DNA of 64,000 nucleotides from Hermatobates lingyangjiaoensis (taxonomy: Eukaryota > Arthropoda > Insecta > Hemiptera > Hermatobatidae), in contig JAPFBL010000237.1 of NCBI GenBank assembly GCA_026182355.1, forward strand, positions 326,501 through 390,500. The letters are read 5' to 3'. Below, piece by piece: positions 40,594-52,075 of this stretch. The notes beneath the pieces are model-generated. The model was not told the origin of the DNA, did not search any database, and saw nothing but the letters and a program-made list of their open reading frames with translations. Numbering within the stretch: position 1 is the first letter of the stretch; the number at the start of each line of letters is the position of its first letter. The position numbers were made by a program, and so were the translations under genes.

Positions 40594-40710
40594 CCACCGC
40601 CAGTAGTTGTCTGTCTTCGCAGCGATTCACATCTATCTCCTTCATGACAAGGCTATCGAAATATAGTAGGGAGTTCCTGTTTCATTTTTTGTGTATCTTT
40701 TTTGTAAATA
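40594..40710 (+). mobile_element. family H-like unit, decayed
   Basis: GCAGCGATTCACATCTAT and GAAATATAGTAGGGAGTTC match family H; the box reads CAUGACA. Confidence 0.5.
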
Positions 40711-40719
40711 TATATATAT

Positions 40720-41218
40720 TCAGAGTAACTATAGACACAGAAGTATAATATGAACACACTTACTGTCTCTCATTTTTAGTTGAACCGTTAATAGTGTAAG
40801 GTAAATATACATTTAGACCATGTAATTGAATTTCTTTCGTTTACTTGACCTATGTACTTGGAAATGTCGAGATAAGGACTTGGAGAGTTGATATAGGTAC
40901 ACCATGCCCACTTGCAAAGCGATGGTTGGAGTCTTAAAGAAGCAGCACTAAAAGAACGAAAATATTTAATAGAATCAATATTTCGAGCTGGAGGTCGCCA
41001 TCAGGAAGAGATTCAAAGAAGAGTTGCCACGATACTGCCAGATGAACTGTGTAGAGACGGGTATGTAATCCCATTCGAATCAGAAAAATATAGTTCAATG
41101 CAGACAAAGAGACATTGAGAAATTAAAAAGACTCACTTTCAGTCTCTAATTTTCAGTTTGAACCGTCTTCAAGAGAGATAAGAGAGAGAAACCAAGCGCA
41201 CTGGTACAGAGACGGTGT
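40720..41218 (-). mobile_element. family D and E-like relics
   Basis: D fragment 40720-40795, E-like core near 40960-41010 (CUGAUGG, GAAAUAUUGAUUCU, minus) and D unit 41090-41218 with CUUGAAGA. All cores are damaged. Confidence 0.5.
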
Positions 41219-41729
41219 TATATAATCATTTATCATTGATTTACAAATATTAACCATATAATGCTTTATATTACTCTATTGCAGTTATTTATTATTGAGG
41301 CATTATTTCTTTTTTATTTACTTATTTATAGAATTGAAGGTTTGAGAATATCAGGTTGTTTATAAAACGTTATTGTAAAAAGGTGTGAAAAGTTTTATTA
41401 GGTGATAAAAGCAATCGTTATGCTAGGATCTAAAGCAAAAGATTCAGCTCGAGAATAGGGTAGTAAAGAGGTAAACAAGGGCTACTGAATCTAGTTTAAA
41501 GAACTGATTTCAACAATATGATTACCTTTGTCAAAATGATGCGAACAATCACGTATTATGACAACCAACAACTTACTAACAATGAAAGAAGGAAATAAAG
41601 GTTAATTAATTTATGTCTTAGTTTAAACAAGTTAAACTCTTTCATACATTATGGTTATATATGATACATTAAGCAAATACCGAATATTTAAGAAAAATAA
41701 GAACTGTAATTAATAGTCGCATGCTATAT
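41219..41729. other. AT-rich stretch, no gene seen
   Basis: Nothing recognised. Confidence 0.5.
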
Positions 41730-41809
41730 ATATTTATATATATAAATATTGATAAAAGTATCGACCGTGGTTTCGATTTTGGTCATAAACATACAACTTT
41801 TGATTATAT

Positions 41810-41848
41810 GCCGACGTTTCGCCAGAAGTTGTTTGACATTTTCAAGGC
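41810..41848 (-). ncRNA. hammerhead-like motif with U3-A8 core, family N (left)
   Basis: Helix I GCC/GGC; UUGAAAA; extra U; helix II GUCA.A/U.UGGC (imperfect); GAAACGUC. Confidence 0.5.
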
Positions 41849-41923
41849 TAGTTTTAAAGGACACACTATTATACACTATATATATTAGTTTATGATACAC
41901 TAATAGTGTGTCCTCTAAAACAA

Positions 41924-41966
41924 GCTTTGAAAATGCCAAACAACTTTTGGCGAAACGTCGGCTTAT
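41924..41966 (+). ncRNA. hammerhead-like motif with U3-A8 core, family N (right)
   Basis: Helix I AAGCU/GGCUU; box UUGAAAA (U3, U4, G5, A6, A7, A8, A9); extra U; helix II GCCAAA/UUUGGC with loop CAACU; GAA; ACGU; C17. All helices are intact, so the U3-A8 change is not simply decay. Confidence 0.6.
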
Positions 41967-42109
41967 AATCAAAAGTTGTATGTTTATGACCAAAATCCTC
42001 AAGAATCCCTTCGGTGAATTTCATATATATATATATGAATATATATATATATATATATAATATATATATATAATATATTATATATATATATATGAAATGT
42101 TTACACTCT

Positions 42110-42234
42110 TGTAAACATATTTTATTAAAGTAGACGGCAGCTTCCGCATTTACGACTTATGCGTAGTTCGAAAACTAGAAATTACGAGCAAAAAAGTCGT
42201 AAATGCGGAAGCTGCCGTCTACTTTAATAATAAT

Positions 42235-42235
<1 letters not shown>
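42110..42235. mobile_element. family V-like fragment, palindrome
   Basis: AAAGTAGACGGCAGCTTCCG and its inverse around a short AGTTCGAAAACTAG centre. The same N-terminal coding piece is found at 34320-34390. Confidence 0.65.
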
Positions 42236-42266
<31 letters not shown>

Positions 42267-42363
42267 ATATATATATATATACAATTAAAAGAAACGGTCC
42301 AGCGGACTTTTTTACAATAAAATAAAAAACGAAGGAAACACACAGAAAGACACAGACATAACT

Positions 42364-42401
42364 CACATCGATATTTCGACAATCGTCGTCATCAGGAGGT
42401 G
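42364..42401 (-). ncRNA. hammerhead-like ribozyme, family A (left arm)
   Basis: Same elements as the plus copy at 42478-42515. Confidence 0.62.
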
Positions 42402-42477
42402 CGAAGAGCGAAGAGCGAAGAGCGAAGAGTCCCGCAGGAGTACCGCCCTGTCTTCCTGCGGGACTCTTCGCTCTTCG

Positions 42478-42515
42478 CACCTCCTGATGACGACGATTGT
42501 CGAAATATCGATGTG
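42478..42515 (+). ncRNA. hammerhead-like ribozyme, family A (right arm)
   Basis: CACCUC/GAUGUG helix I; CUGAUGA; extra C; GAC/GUC helix II, loop GAUU; GAA; AUAU; C17. Confidence 0.62.
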
Positions 42516-42582
42516 AGTTATGTCTGTGTCTTTCTGTGTGTTTCCTTCGTTTTTTATTTTATTATATATATATATATATATA

Positions 42583-42698
42583 GTTAACACATGAAAGAGA
42601 AAAAACAAATAAAGATACACACAAAAGACTCACAACGATATTTCGACAGTCGTCGTCATCGGGTAGAAGTAGTCCCTTTGAGTAGCTGAAGCTAACTG

Positions 42699-42702
<4 letters not shown>
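42583..42702 (-). mobile_element. family F PLE terminal unit
   Basis: CCGAUGA box, GAC/GUC helix II and GAAAUAUC on the minus strand, near 42630-42662; (TA)n on both sides. Confidence 0.7.
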
Positions 42703-42732
<30 letters not shown>

Positions 42733-42736
<4 letters not shown>

Positions 42737-42960
42737 TGTATTTGGGGAGCAGGCCTTCATCTATACAATTTTTATTAAAACTTGTGCCTATTTCTAATTT
42801 CACACCTTTTCGAGTTGATTTTTCCCATCTTCTGACCTCTGGCGTCCAAGAGTTCGGGACTAGATATATTAATTCTCCAAAATTTTTCATTTTTATAAAC
42901 CAACATGTTTCAGTCCACATTGACCACATTTTCAAGGTTATTTTTATATACAGCTACTTT
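42733..42960 (-). mobile_element. family T terminal unit with N-terminal coding segment
   Basis: Lies 3' of the PLE copy at 43145-44220 on the same strand. Motif near 42899-42940: UUGAAAA (U3, A8), extra U, imperfect helix II, GAAACAUGUU, ACC/GGU helix I. Then MKNFGELIYLVPNSWTPEVR, GTSFNKNCIDEGLLPKYTN into (TA)n. Confidence 0.72.
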
Positions 42961-43144
42961 CGCAAAAGTATACACAATACGTAACGATAACAACATAACA
43001 ATGATTCTTATATACTAGTATACATTACTAAATAATTGTACAATTATTTCTAAATAACTATTATTATATTATACCTAAATGAAACATTATATATTATATA
43101 CCCAAGGGGTATGATATTATGTTTACTTATAGTAAAGTTGAGTG

Positions 43145-44220
43145 TAGGTCACTCCAAATGTTTTTTATTTAATATCATATGTAGAGCTAACTTATGTTTT
43201 AAATACTATTTTGTTTGACCAATGTAAACTGCATTACAAATTTCACATTGAGTTGATTATATAATATTACTATAAAGGATTTATTAATGAGCGATTTCGT
43301 CTTCGAAAAAATACTTCAATTTAAACTTTTTTTTTACTTTGTAAGCCATTTTTATGTTGATACATTTGAATACCTTACTAAGTTGCTCTGATAAGCTTTT
43401 TACGTAAGTTAGCGGTCTATATTGTGTTTGATTAATGCTTGCTGGGGTAGGGTTGTGTTCAGGGCTATTAATCTGTTTTAATATTCTTTCTTTATTATGT
43501 GAATGAAACATTTTTTTAATTAAACTTTCTGAATAATTATTATCTCTGAAAATAAACTTCACTAAATTTATATTTTTTGAAACAAAGTTTGATTTACATA
43601 AATTAAACGCTCTGTGTTTTAATGCTAACGCAGTATTTATTTTATGTTTCAATGGCTAATGAGATTGAAACTTAAGATATCGGTTTGTTTTCTGGGGTTT
43701 TCTCCACCAGTCTACTGAAATGCTCCCACCATGATTCCTATAAATCATAGTATCTAGAAATGGTAAGACATTATCTTTTTCTATTTCTATTGTAAATTTT
43801 AATTTTGAATTGAAGGAATTAATACAGTTTAGCACTGTTTCTTGTGAAATAGAAGGATTTGTTAAGAAAAAATCATCTATGTATTTATATAAAAATAGGA
43901 TACTAAAAGGTATTTTATTTATTACCATATCAAGAAGATGATTCATCACTATATCTGCTAAATGGGGGCGCATGGACTACCCATTGCAGCACCATCCACG
44001 ATATGGCAGTAGTCACCACCATGATCTTCCGAGGTACATATCACTATATCTGCTAATATGGACGCATAGAAACACCTTCCACGATCTGGTAGTCGTGACC
44101 ACTATAACCTTCCGAAGTACATAATTTAACTATATTTAAGAACTCATCTATCCTTAATTTGGTGTGATCTGTAATTTGATTGAATGAATCATTAACGACA
44201 TAGTCTATAAGGTATAACAG
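43145..44220 (-). pseudogene. Penelope-like RT and endonuclease, canonical YIGQTK type
   Basis: Minus strand, several frames. AAMGSP then PHLADIVMNHLLDMVI (RT motif B), LYKYIDDFFLT (motif C, both Asp kept), LPFLDTMIYRNHGGSISVDW, RKPQKTNRYLKFQSH, then HKINTALALKHRAFNLC and SLSEQLSKVFK. Last is CEICNAVYIGQTK near 43215-43255, the start of a GIY-YIG nuclease. Stops and frameshifts separate the pieces. Around 43980-44100 a segment of about 60 bp is duplicated with changes. This belongs to a different PLE lineage from the long copy at 6802-9618: the linker is shorter and the motif is YIGQTK, not YVGL. Confidence 0.85.
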
Positions 44221-44269
44221 AATATAAGTAAATAACGAATGAAACTAATGAAACAAAACGATATCCAAT

Positions 44270-44580
44270 TGAAATAATTTTAGTTTTAGTAGAACTTTCA
44301 TATTTTAGTTAGTCATTTTTATTATTAATATTAGAATTAGAACAAACCGTCATACCTCGTAAGTTGATATCGGAGGTGTTGGAACGCTTTCGGATGTTGT
44401 CCATCTTCGTTCGCAACTAATCTATGGGGCTATTGTCGAGAGGTTTTATAGTCGTGTCCACTGCTGTCTAGATATTGTTATTTCAAACTATGGCGTTATT
44501 TTTGAATTTATTTAATTATTATCTAGTCTAATTCTTTTATAGTTATTTTTATCGTTCTAATTCTAATATTAATCTTACTA
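44270..44580. mobile_element. family R unit, inverted
   Basis: The minus strand at 44375-44420 reads ACGAAGAUGG, then a GGA/UCC stem and GAAAGCGUUCC. The flank TTAGAATTAGAAC and its inverse (44556) suggest a decayed palindrome. A second copy lies at 50205-50430. Confidence 0.5.
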
Positions 44581-44907
44581 ACCTCAGTGGTAATAACAAT
44601 TGCATGCATTTTTATTATATTTATCTGTGTTTATGTACTGCAACAGACTGGTTATATATTTTTCTGCACGATAAGTAGGGCTATTAATAAAACTCATAAC
44701 TGTTAAATATAACTAAACATTTTTTTACGAATAAATACACAAATATTGGTTCTGTTTATTTAAGTTAGACAAATTCATGATGTGGTACTGCAAAGTGCCA
44801 GCTTTTGGGTTATGTGTTCAATCATGCAAGTTATTAACGGTATCAATTCTTTTGTTTAAACTGTGGACATGAAGAAGTGCTGTGACGAAGACTTAATATA
44901 ATAAAGA

Positions 44908-45157
44908 ATGAACAAAACCACAATAAGAAATGGGAAAACAAGACTAAGATCTTTCAATCGTAACAAGCAGTCTTCGTCAGAGTCAAAAACCCAACTGAGT
45001 TATGTTTTTGACTCTAACAAAGAACTAACTGAGTTGGGTTTTTGACTCTAACGAAGACCGCTTGTTACGATTGAAAGATCTATGTCTTGTTTTCCCATTT
45101 CTTATTGCGGTTTGATCATTGATTGTTACTTCACGTGTTTATGTGAAATCTTTTTAT
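44908..45157. mobile_element. family I unit, palindrome
   Basis: Minus motif 44942-44984 intact in the box. The plus arm reads CTAACGA (G5 to A), so it is dead. The central part is duplicated. Confidence 0.7.
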
Positions 45158-47090
45158 AATAAAGAAATTCACAAAGTTCTTGTCAACATATCATACTTAC
45201 ACCAGGCATAAGCTATAGGTTGAAACAGGAACTTGAAGAATATGATAACAAAATTGAAGAGTAAGGCAGATAATGGCAGTATAATAGTCTTTTTATATCG
45301 AATATTCTAATTGTAACTTGGTGTGAACCAATGAACCCTGTAAGCTGCGCGCATGCGCAATCGCGCACTGCTCGCACATTCTTGGCGCACAACAAAACGA
45401 ATCCAGCGCACAAAAAAAGTCGTCACCAAAAAAAATTCTAACCTTTGAAAAAAATGAAGTAGCATTTTGAAAAGTAAAATACACCATTTTTCTTATGTTA
45501 TTAACACAATAACATAACATATTATGTTATGTTATGAACATAACACAATTATTATGTTATGTTCAATCGTAAAATGCGCTTTTTTTCCAGTTTATTATTT
45601 TATTTAAATTCAATATGATACAAAATAAAATGAAGAACAAAAAAAATTAATGATAAAAATTTTTTAAAAAAACTTCCTATAGTCACTTTTGTTTTTTAGA
45701 CAAGAGATTTTTTAATTTCATTGATCACATTTCAAGATCATAGAAATTACAATTTTTCTGGGAGTAATATATATACATATATATATATATATATATCACT
45801 TACTGTAGTCCCTAGTCTCCTCAGAGAGCTTGTGGGTGCTTGCGCAGATGCATGAAAATTTAGAGGGAACATTGCTCAGAGAGCTTATGTGTGTACGCAG
45901 ATGTATGAAAATTTAGGGAGAACATTTGTGTGAACTAAATGTAAACTGCAAGAATAACAGATCTACGAGATATATTGTTACATATATTTAACAATAGAAT
46001 AATAGCATTGTTTAGGGAAAAATTATGCCTTATAAATGATATAAATGAATTATAAATGATAGAGTGATGTAGAAAAATAATGAATTCGTCTTAAAATAAA
46101 ATGAAGATGAACCAGAAACATTACAGTTAGGATGAAAAAATAAAAAATTAAGTTGTGATAAATGTAAGAAAGAATTATAATCTCCTTGACAAGAACAGAG
46201 GGGCAATGAGAACTACCTCTGGTGGCAACTAAATGAACTACTATATTACTGAATGTGGAAAACAAAATGGTCTCTTGAGGCCAAATTCTTTTCTCTTTCT
46301 TCGTATTAAATATATAGAGGCATTGAAATAATAGATGTTAAATAAAGATTTCAAAAGACAACTTATCTGATGTGGGTTCATTCAAATCAGTCATGAGCTG
46401 AGTTTTACTAGGGTGTTATAAGACGTCGGCCGACGCTCAAGAGATATTCAAATAACTGTACGTTCTTTATTACATATTACCTTGTCTTCTTGGTGTCCAT
46501 AAGATGGGGCCTTTTATTAAAGTTCTATTCGTATATTCTTCACTTCCTTATCTTTTATGAGCTTTGTTTTTTCATATCTTGAGTTTATTCAAACCTCACG
46601 TGTACTTCATTGCATATTTCTATTGAGTCTCGCCATGTATTAAAGGGAATGAAACAGGCTAGACTTTTTAGATTTCAAAATATTTTATCACCAATGTATG
46701 CGCCTTGAGAAATATGAGCTGTTTACCTTTTCGTGTAGTTATTTCCCTCGGGAATGAATCATCATTAAACTTTCGGCTATGCTTCGGGATTTATTAGCCT
46801 TGATTCCTTTGGCGTTATCTCAGCAATAAACTAAACCACTTGGGAAATAACCATTTTTCAAAAAACTATACATAAACGTTTGATTCGAATAATATTTATT
46901 GTAGTGACGTGCAGTGAGGGTTAGGCTTGGAGAGGCACTGACTCACAAGTCAGATTTACAAACATACAGTTGGATGCCAATAGATGAGAATGAGAGAAGA
47001 AAAGGAGCAAATATGATACTGCCACTCTGAAGATAAGCTTTTCCCTGAAGCTTTATGTCATATCAATAAGATGTAAATATTACACACATA
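45158..47090. other. AT-rich stretch with small repeats, no gene
   Basis: A GC-rich patch with GCGCGCATGCGCAATCGCGC near 45346-45370, an ATAAC/GTTAT palindromic run at 45493-45562, a short (TA)n near 45770-45795 and a tandem duplication at 45822-45930. No coding frame recognised. Confidence 0.5.
45822..45930. repeat. about 60-bp direct duplication
   Basis: CTCAGAGAGCTTGTG and CTCAGAGAGCTTATG each lead to GCAGATG.ATGAAAATTTA and GAACATT. Confidence 0.75.
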
Positions 47091-47180
47091 CAATGATCAA
47101 ACCACAATATAAAATGAAAAGAAAAACGTTTAAAATCTTTCAACCGTAACAAGCAGTCTTTGTCAGAATCAAAAACCCAA
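47091..47180 (-). mobile_element. family I fragment
   Basis: AACCGTAACAAGCAGTCTTT and flanks; box CUGACAA (G8 to A), so damaged. Confidence 0.6.
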
Positions 47181-49055
47181 CTGAAACACTAGATGCAGAA
47201 ACATCTGGTGAGGACTTGAGAGGAGTGGGAGGGAATATTGGTATTTTAAAAGGGTGTAACATGCAGGAAAGGAGGAATGTCTAGACGTGGATGTTTATGG
47301 AAACAAAGGAGTACAGTAAGAAAGAGTAAAATAACTATCCACTAGCTGTCAACCCTCTTAGGAAAGGCTATTGGCATCGTCAAGGATGACTTCAAAGGCT
47401 TGAAAAGCCCGTTAATAATGTTTATAATATTTGATCTATTAAATTTAAACAGAGGATTCGATAATAGTTCTTAACAACATCAATTTTTATTACAATATAT
47501 ACTTTTATTACATGAAAGTGTCCTCAACCATAATATTGGAAACATACACAGAAATGAAAACAAGCACTCCACATTCCCTCCCACGTCAATCTAGTTTGTC
47601 AATCTGGAGAGAGCCTTGGGCTATCCATACCTCTCCTCTCGTCTCCGAATTAGACAACGTTTATTTATGCAGTAACTATAGAATTATCAGTGATTTTTAG
47701 TATAAAAATGGTTAAACATTAAGAATCCCACCAAGATCAAAATACAGAGGACAAATATTAATACTTGTGTTATTATGTTTCTTTTTCCTCTCGTGATGAC
47801 AAGGGAGGCACAGCTACTCGCCGAATGAGCGTCATTAATATATTGGAGACAAGTGTCTCAAACTGTTAATTGGCAACAAGTTTACTTATGAGCAAGATAC
47901 ATTTACTTCGTTGGATTTCCCCTAAATGCTGACTTATTTCAGTTGGTAGTTTGAAAGTTTAGTAAAGCCTTACCTAACTCTAGTTAGATACTTTAAGGAA
48001 TAACTAACATCTGACAGAATCAAGAACCAGTAACTCATCATCTTCTCCCCAGGGGGAATAACAATCAAACTTGCCTAATTATCAGGTGCAATCCTTACAT
48101 CACTTAATACTAAACCTGTTCATTTTAAGACCTGCCGTTTTCAACAATCAGATGTCTTCATTTTGCCAGCGCTATTAACAACTTATCGTAACCATTATAA
48201 ACTCTCTTTCAGTGATTCTTCGTGTGAGCTATCATACTAAAGTTGGCTCACCCTAAAACTTACGAAACACTATGTATTGTATAATAACTGCCCCACTAGA
48301 AGTAACACGAAGAGCAGGCATAGCAAAATGAAGATGACAATATACTACTCGGTATTTATCAAAATAATATCTACTAATATACGTAATAAATAAAATTTTG
48401 TCTACGAAATATATTTATTACAATAACAGTGGCCAAACAAACAAAAAAATTTTTCTCATGTTGCCTACGATGTTTTAACAGTTTATACCAAATTTAAGGG
48501 CACTGAATACAGAAATGCTGCCGTCTTTTTCTCTACCAAGTTTAGTTTTTCTGTTATAGTATACCCCTCTCTGTAGGAAGACTATAGTTACAATAAAGAC
48601 AGGCAAATCGAAAAAACAATATTTTTATTTAACTTTACGACAGATAGTCGTGAATCATATTACAAATATTTCCAATAATTATACAAATACATATGCAATA
48701 CATTTGGATTTTAACGTATATTCCTCGAAAATATAGCAAAACACATTTGGTTTGTTTAAGAAATGTCGTCTAGGAGAGGATGTAGCTACACTTAATCCTT
48801 CCTACAAATATTTGCGATGCAAGTAAATAGCTCTAATGTTTGTGATGTCATAATCAATTAGCATTGATTACAACAACAACAACTTACAATTGATTAACTG
48901 TAAAATCTGTTATATTTGGTATTTATTCATGTTATATCTGTTATTTGTTGGTATTTATTCATGTTAGAAAAAATACGAGTATTGTCTCCACTTAATCGTC
49001 CACAGTCCTTACTTGGTCTCACCTCCCGAACAACCACCCCAGCAGAGCATATGTA
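47181..49055. other. AT-rich stretch, no gene seen
   Basis: Nothing recognised. Short open frames here match no family I know. Confidence 0.5.
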
Positions 49056-49130
49056 ACCTGAAGAAGAACATCAAGTGTTCGAAACGCGTTGTTTAATTTC
49101 TAGTAATAAACTTTTTTTGTGGAGACTTAA
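49056..49130 (+). mobile_element. family C-like unit with hammerhead-like motif
   Basis: CUGAAGA at 49058-49064, extra A, helix II GAACA(U)/(G)UGUUC with loop CAA, GAAACGCGUU. Tail TGTGGAGACTTAATAC. Confidence 0.62.
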
Positions 49131-49439
49131 TACTTTTCCTAACTTATAATTGTAATTATGAAGCTAGAATGTATATAGAAACGGCAATTTTGATGATAAA
49201 AAAAAGTATAAGATAGCAAACATCTCTTCTAACTTGACATGATGACAAAAAATTATATATGATTTTCGGAATCAACACTCTTAAATTAATCTAAATCAGG
49301 TTAGAAACCAGGAGCAGCAAAAAAATGTGTTGACCAGTGCAATTTGAGTGGATTGCATAAAAAAACATATGTACCATAACCCGTGTCATTTGCATCTTGA
49401 TAATTTATATCTATTCATTATTCAAAAGAATTGTGGAGG

Positions 49440-49745
49440 GTTGGTCACGAAGTACACACGAATCAGTTTCTCACCGACGTTTCGTCAATATTTATTGACT
49501 TATTCCAGGCTATAATAAATAAGCAATAAATGCCAAAATAATACATAATACAGAATATAAATACTGTATTACTATAATCTATCGTGGTATTTATATTATT
49601 TATATTCCGTATATTCTATATGTTTATTTTCTGTATCATTTTAATATTTATTGTTTATGTATTATAGTTGTCACAATGTCAATAAATTTTATATAAAAAC
49701 ACATCTATGAGAAACTGGTTTGTGTTTGCTTCGTGACCAACTCTC
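49440..49745. mobile_element. decayed palindromic PLE-like unit
   Basis: GTTGGTCACGAAG and CTTCGTGACCAAC are inverted ends. The minus strand near 49480-49522 has a GUCAAU/AUUGAC stem before GAAACGUCGG, with box UGGAAUA. Confidence 0.5.
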
Positions 49746-50204
49746 CAGAATCCTTTAGAATAAATGATAGTGGAGAATAAATCATTTGGAATAAAAGCAC
49801 GTCATCAACAAGGGTACAACTTCTTATATTTATTCCTACGAAATCTGATGTAAATGAAATTCTTTTATTTCATCAGGTCTTTTCTTTATTTTAAGGAACT
49901 CAAAATTCGAAAGCACAAGTAAGTAGCTGCATGTTGTAACCTCTAAAGAAAAAACCTGTTTAAAATAGTCCAATATAGATCCTTAAACATTTCAAAAGTT
50001 ATCATTTTTTCTCTCCATTAGAATAGAAGAATTCTCCGAGTAAGTTTATTTTACTGTATCTTTCTTTTCAGACAAAATTTATGTCAATAACTTATGCAAA
50101 ATGATAATAATAATGATTTACTACGAAAAAAGACTGCAACAATAAAACTAAAGCAAAAACCGATAAAAGAAGGATAAATCAGTAATTTCAACTATAACAG
50201 GGTA
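49746..50204. other. AT-rich stretch, no gene seen
   Basis: Nothing recognised. Confidence 0.5.
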
Positions 50205-50430
50205 TGATTTATATTATTAATATGGGAAACCGTCATGCCTCGTAAGATGATCTTAGAGTCGTTGGAGCGCTTTCGGACGTTGTCCATCTTCGATCGCAAC
50301 TAACTAGGCCCTCCAACAACTCCAATAACACCTTACTTTGGTATGACGGTTTGCCATATTAATAATATAAAACATACTAACCTCAGTGGCAATAATAATA
50401 TGCATGTATATAACAGAGTAGCTATATTAT
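50205..50430. mobile_element. family R unit, palindrome
   Basis: ATTATTAATATGG..AACCGTCAT and its inverse. Core on the minus strand at 50256-50302: UCGAAGA, extra U, helix II GGAC/GUCC with loop AAC, GAA, AGCGCU. Confidence 0.58.
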
Positions 50431-51724
50431 ACTTTTTAATATAATAATAATAATGTAAGATAACAGTGGTAAGTGAAGTGTATAATCTATAAACATTAAT
50501 CTAATATTAACTGTTAAAGTTCTTGACTTAAAGAATACTAAAGAATTATAATTAAAAAGTCATTAATTAAAGTAAAAACTGTAGTTTATATGATAGAAGA
50601 GGGCTAATTCAATATTTTAAGATTAGAAGTTATGTTATAAAATATAAAAAAGTATTGCTGGAGAATTTTTTTTTCAAGATGATATTTCTTCTGAAATGTT
50701 TCAAAAATCAGCATTTCAACTTAAAACCTTGAAAACTTCAAACATATTGAACAATTATGCTAAACTATTTGATATAAAGACAAACAAAGTCTATTAACGT
50801 TTGTCCAGGAGGCGTAATAAATGTCAAGTGTTATGTAGCAGGTTATGTTGAATGAACAGCGTGGGTGTGTTTAATGGGAGATGTTTGGTTACTATATTGG
50901 TTTTAACTTTACGAGGTTAAAGGTATTAAAGGCAAAACTTTTCGCAATGGAAAGTAACTAATAGACAGGTGCTAGAGTAATTAGTTAAAATTGGCATGGT
51001 TGCCCATTGATCTGATCTGAGGTCACGTGTGGGTAGCAGAGCTATTCTGGCAGCTTGGTCCTTCTACTTTGAAATAAAAGCTACTAAAAATTAGTTGTAT
51101 ACATCTTTTTGAACATTAGTAAAGAAAATTAGCAATATGATTTTAACGCTCTGATTTCAAACACATTAACAACTCGATAAACACGTAGCAAAAAAGAAAT
51201 GATAAGTGCTATGCCGTTTCACCACAATAGTAGACAGTGGGACACTTGGACATAAATGACCACAAAGTGTCGCCAACGTTTCAGAAAGTGAGACTATGAA
51301 CCTAAATGATCACAAAGTGCCATCACAATAGCAGAGAGTGAGATAATAGAACTTAAATGATCACAAAGTAGTTAATAAAGCAGTAGCATTCTCCTCCAAG
51401 TGCAAGTTATTTCACAGACACATTTCACAGACTAAATTGGTTTGTGAAAACTAATATGATTTGTCTTAAATTTATTCTTATAATTACGAATCAAAAGTTT
51501 AATGAATACAGCTCTCACTGATTCATGGGCTTTTTCTTAACTTATTTATGTTAATAGTGTTATAAAGTTAGTCAATAAAAGTGAAAGCTATAAAATAAAA
51601 TATTAATTTCTACTAGTTAACTATATATATTGTATAAACATAAGAAAAAAAAGTAACTCTGTTTTCATGCAATGGTAACTATAATAACTAGTGCACTACG
51701 AAACCAATGTTGATGTACTCTTTC
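50431..51724. other. AT-rich stretch, no gene seen
   Basis: A short repeat near 51240-51370 (TGATCACAAAG and TGACCACAAAG spaced about 60 bp). Nothing else recognised. Confidence 0.5.
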
Positions 51725-51940
51725 GTAGGTTAGGTTGTAGTGGCAGTCCCACAAGGAAACACATAGAGGCCAAATATTGGCCCTTTTTGATACCAAACAA
51801 TGAAGATTGATTCTATATTAGGAGTCTTATATTTTGCTTAACTTAAATGTATTTAGGGTAGCGATCTTTAACGACTACTTGGCATCGTACAGGCTCGGGA
51901 CCGACATCTTAATGGATACTTTCCGAGGGGCGAACACTTT
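51725..51940 (-). mobile_element. tRNA-derived SINE, 5' truncated
   Basis: 3' tail and body present (GGCTCGGGACCGAC), head missing. The break runs into unrelated sequence near 51940. Confidence 0.75.
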
Positions 51941-51999
51941 TATCAGTTTTGATAGTTATTTGGTCAAAAACTCAACTTTTTATTTCAACATTTCGTTTT

Positions 52000-52075
52000 T
52001 CGTGACACAGAAGAGAATCACGTATCAAGAGAATCAATAATAGGATCACTATGATAGCCTTTATGTATATATATA
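52000..52075 (+). repeat. repeat shared with 53607-53690, ending in (TA)n
   Basis: GTGACACAGAAGAGAATCA through GATCACTATGATAGCC is repeated at 53607-53672. Both copies stop at TATATATA. Confidence 0.72.

Larger units (their letters stand above)
41730..42025. mobile_element. family N PLE unit, palindrome
   Basis: Inverted arms share TGATTATATGCCGACGTTTC and TAGTGTGTCC. Each carries a U3-A8 ribozyme-like motif. The plus arm continues with codons for NPFGEF, then (TA)n. Confidence 0.72.
42284..42565. mobile_element. family A PLE terminal unit, palindrome
   Basis: Two diverging ribozymes (42364-42401 minus; 42478-42515 plus). The left arm has an extra GCGAAGA repeat. The right arm ends at (TA)n before the GTCC/GGAC hairpin. 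Confidence 0.78.

Noticed and set aside
45340..45400. CpG-rich promoter
   Set aside because: The CG-rich patch is only about 60 bp with no nearby gene or core promoter pattern.
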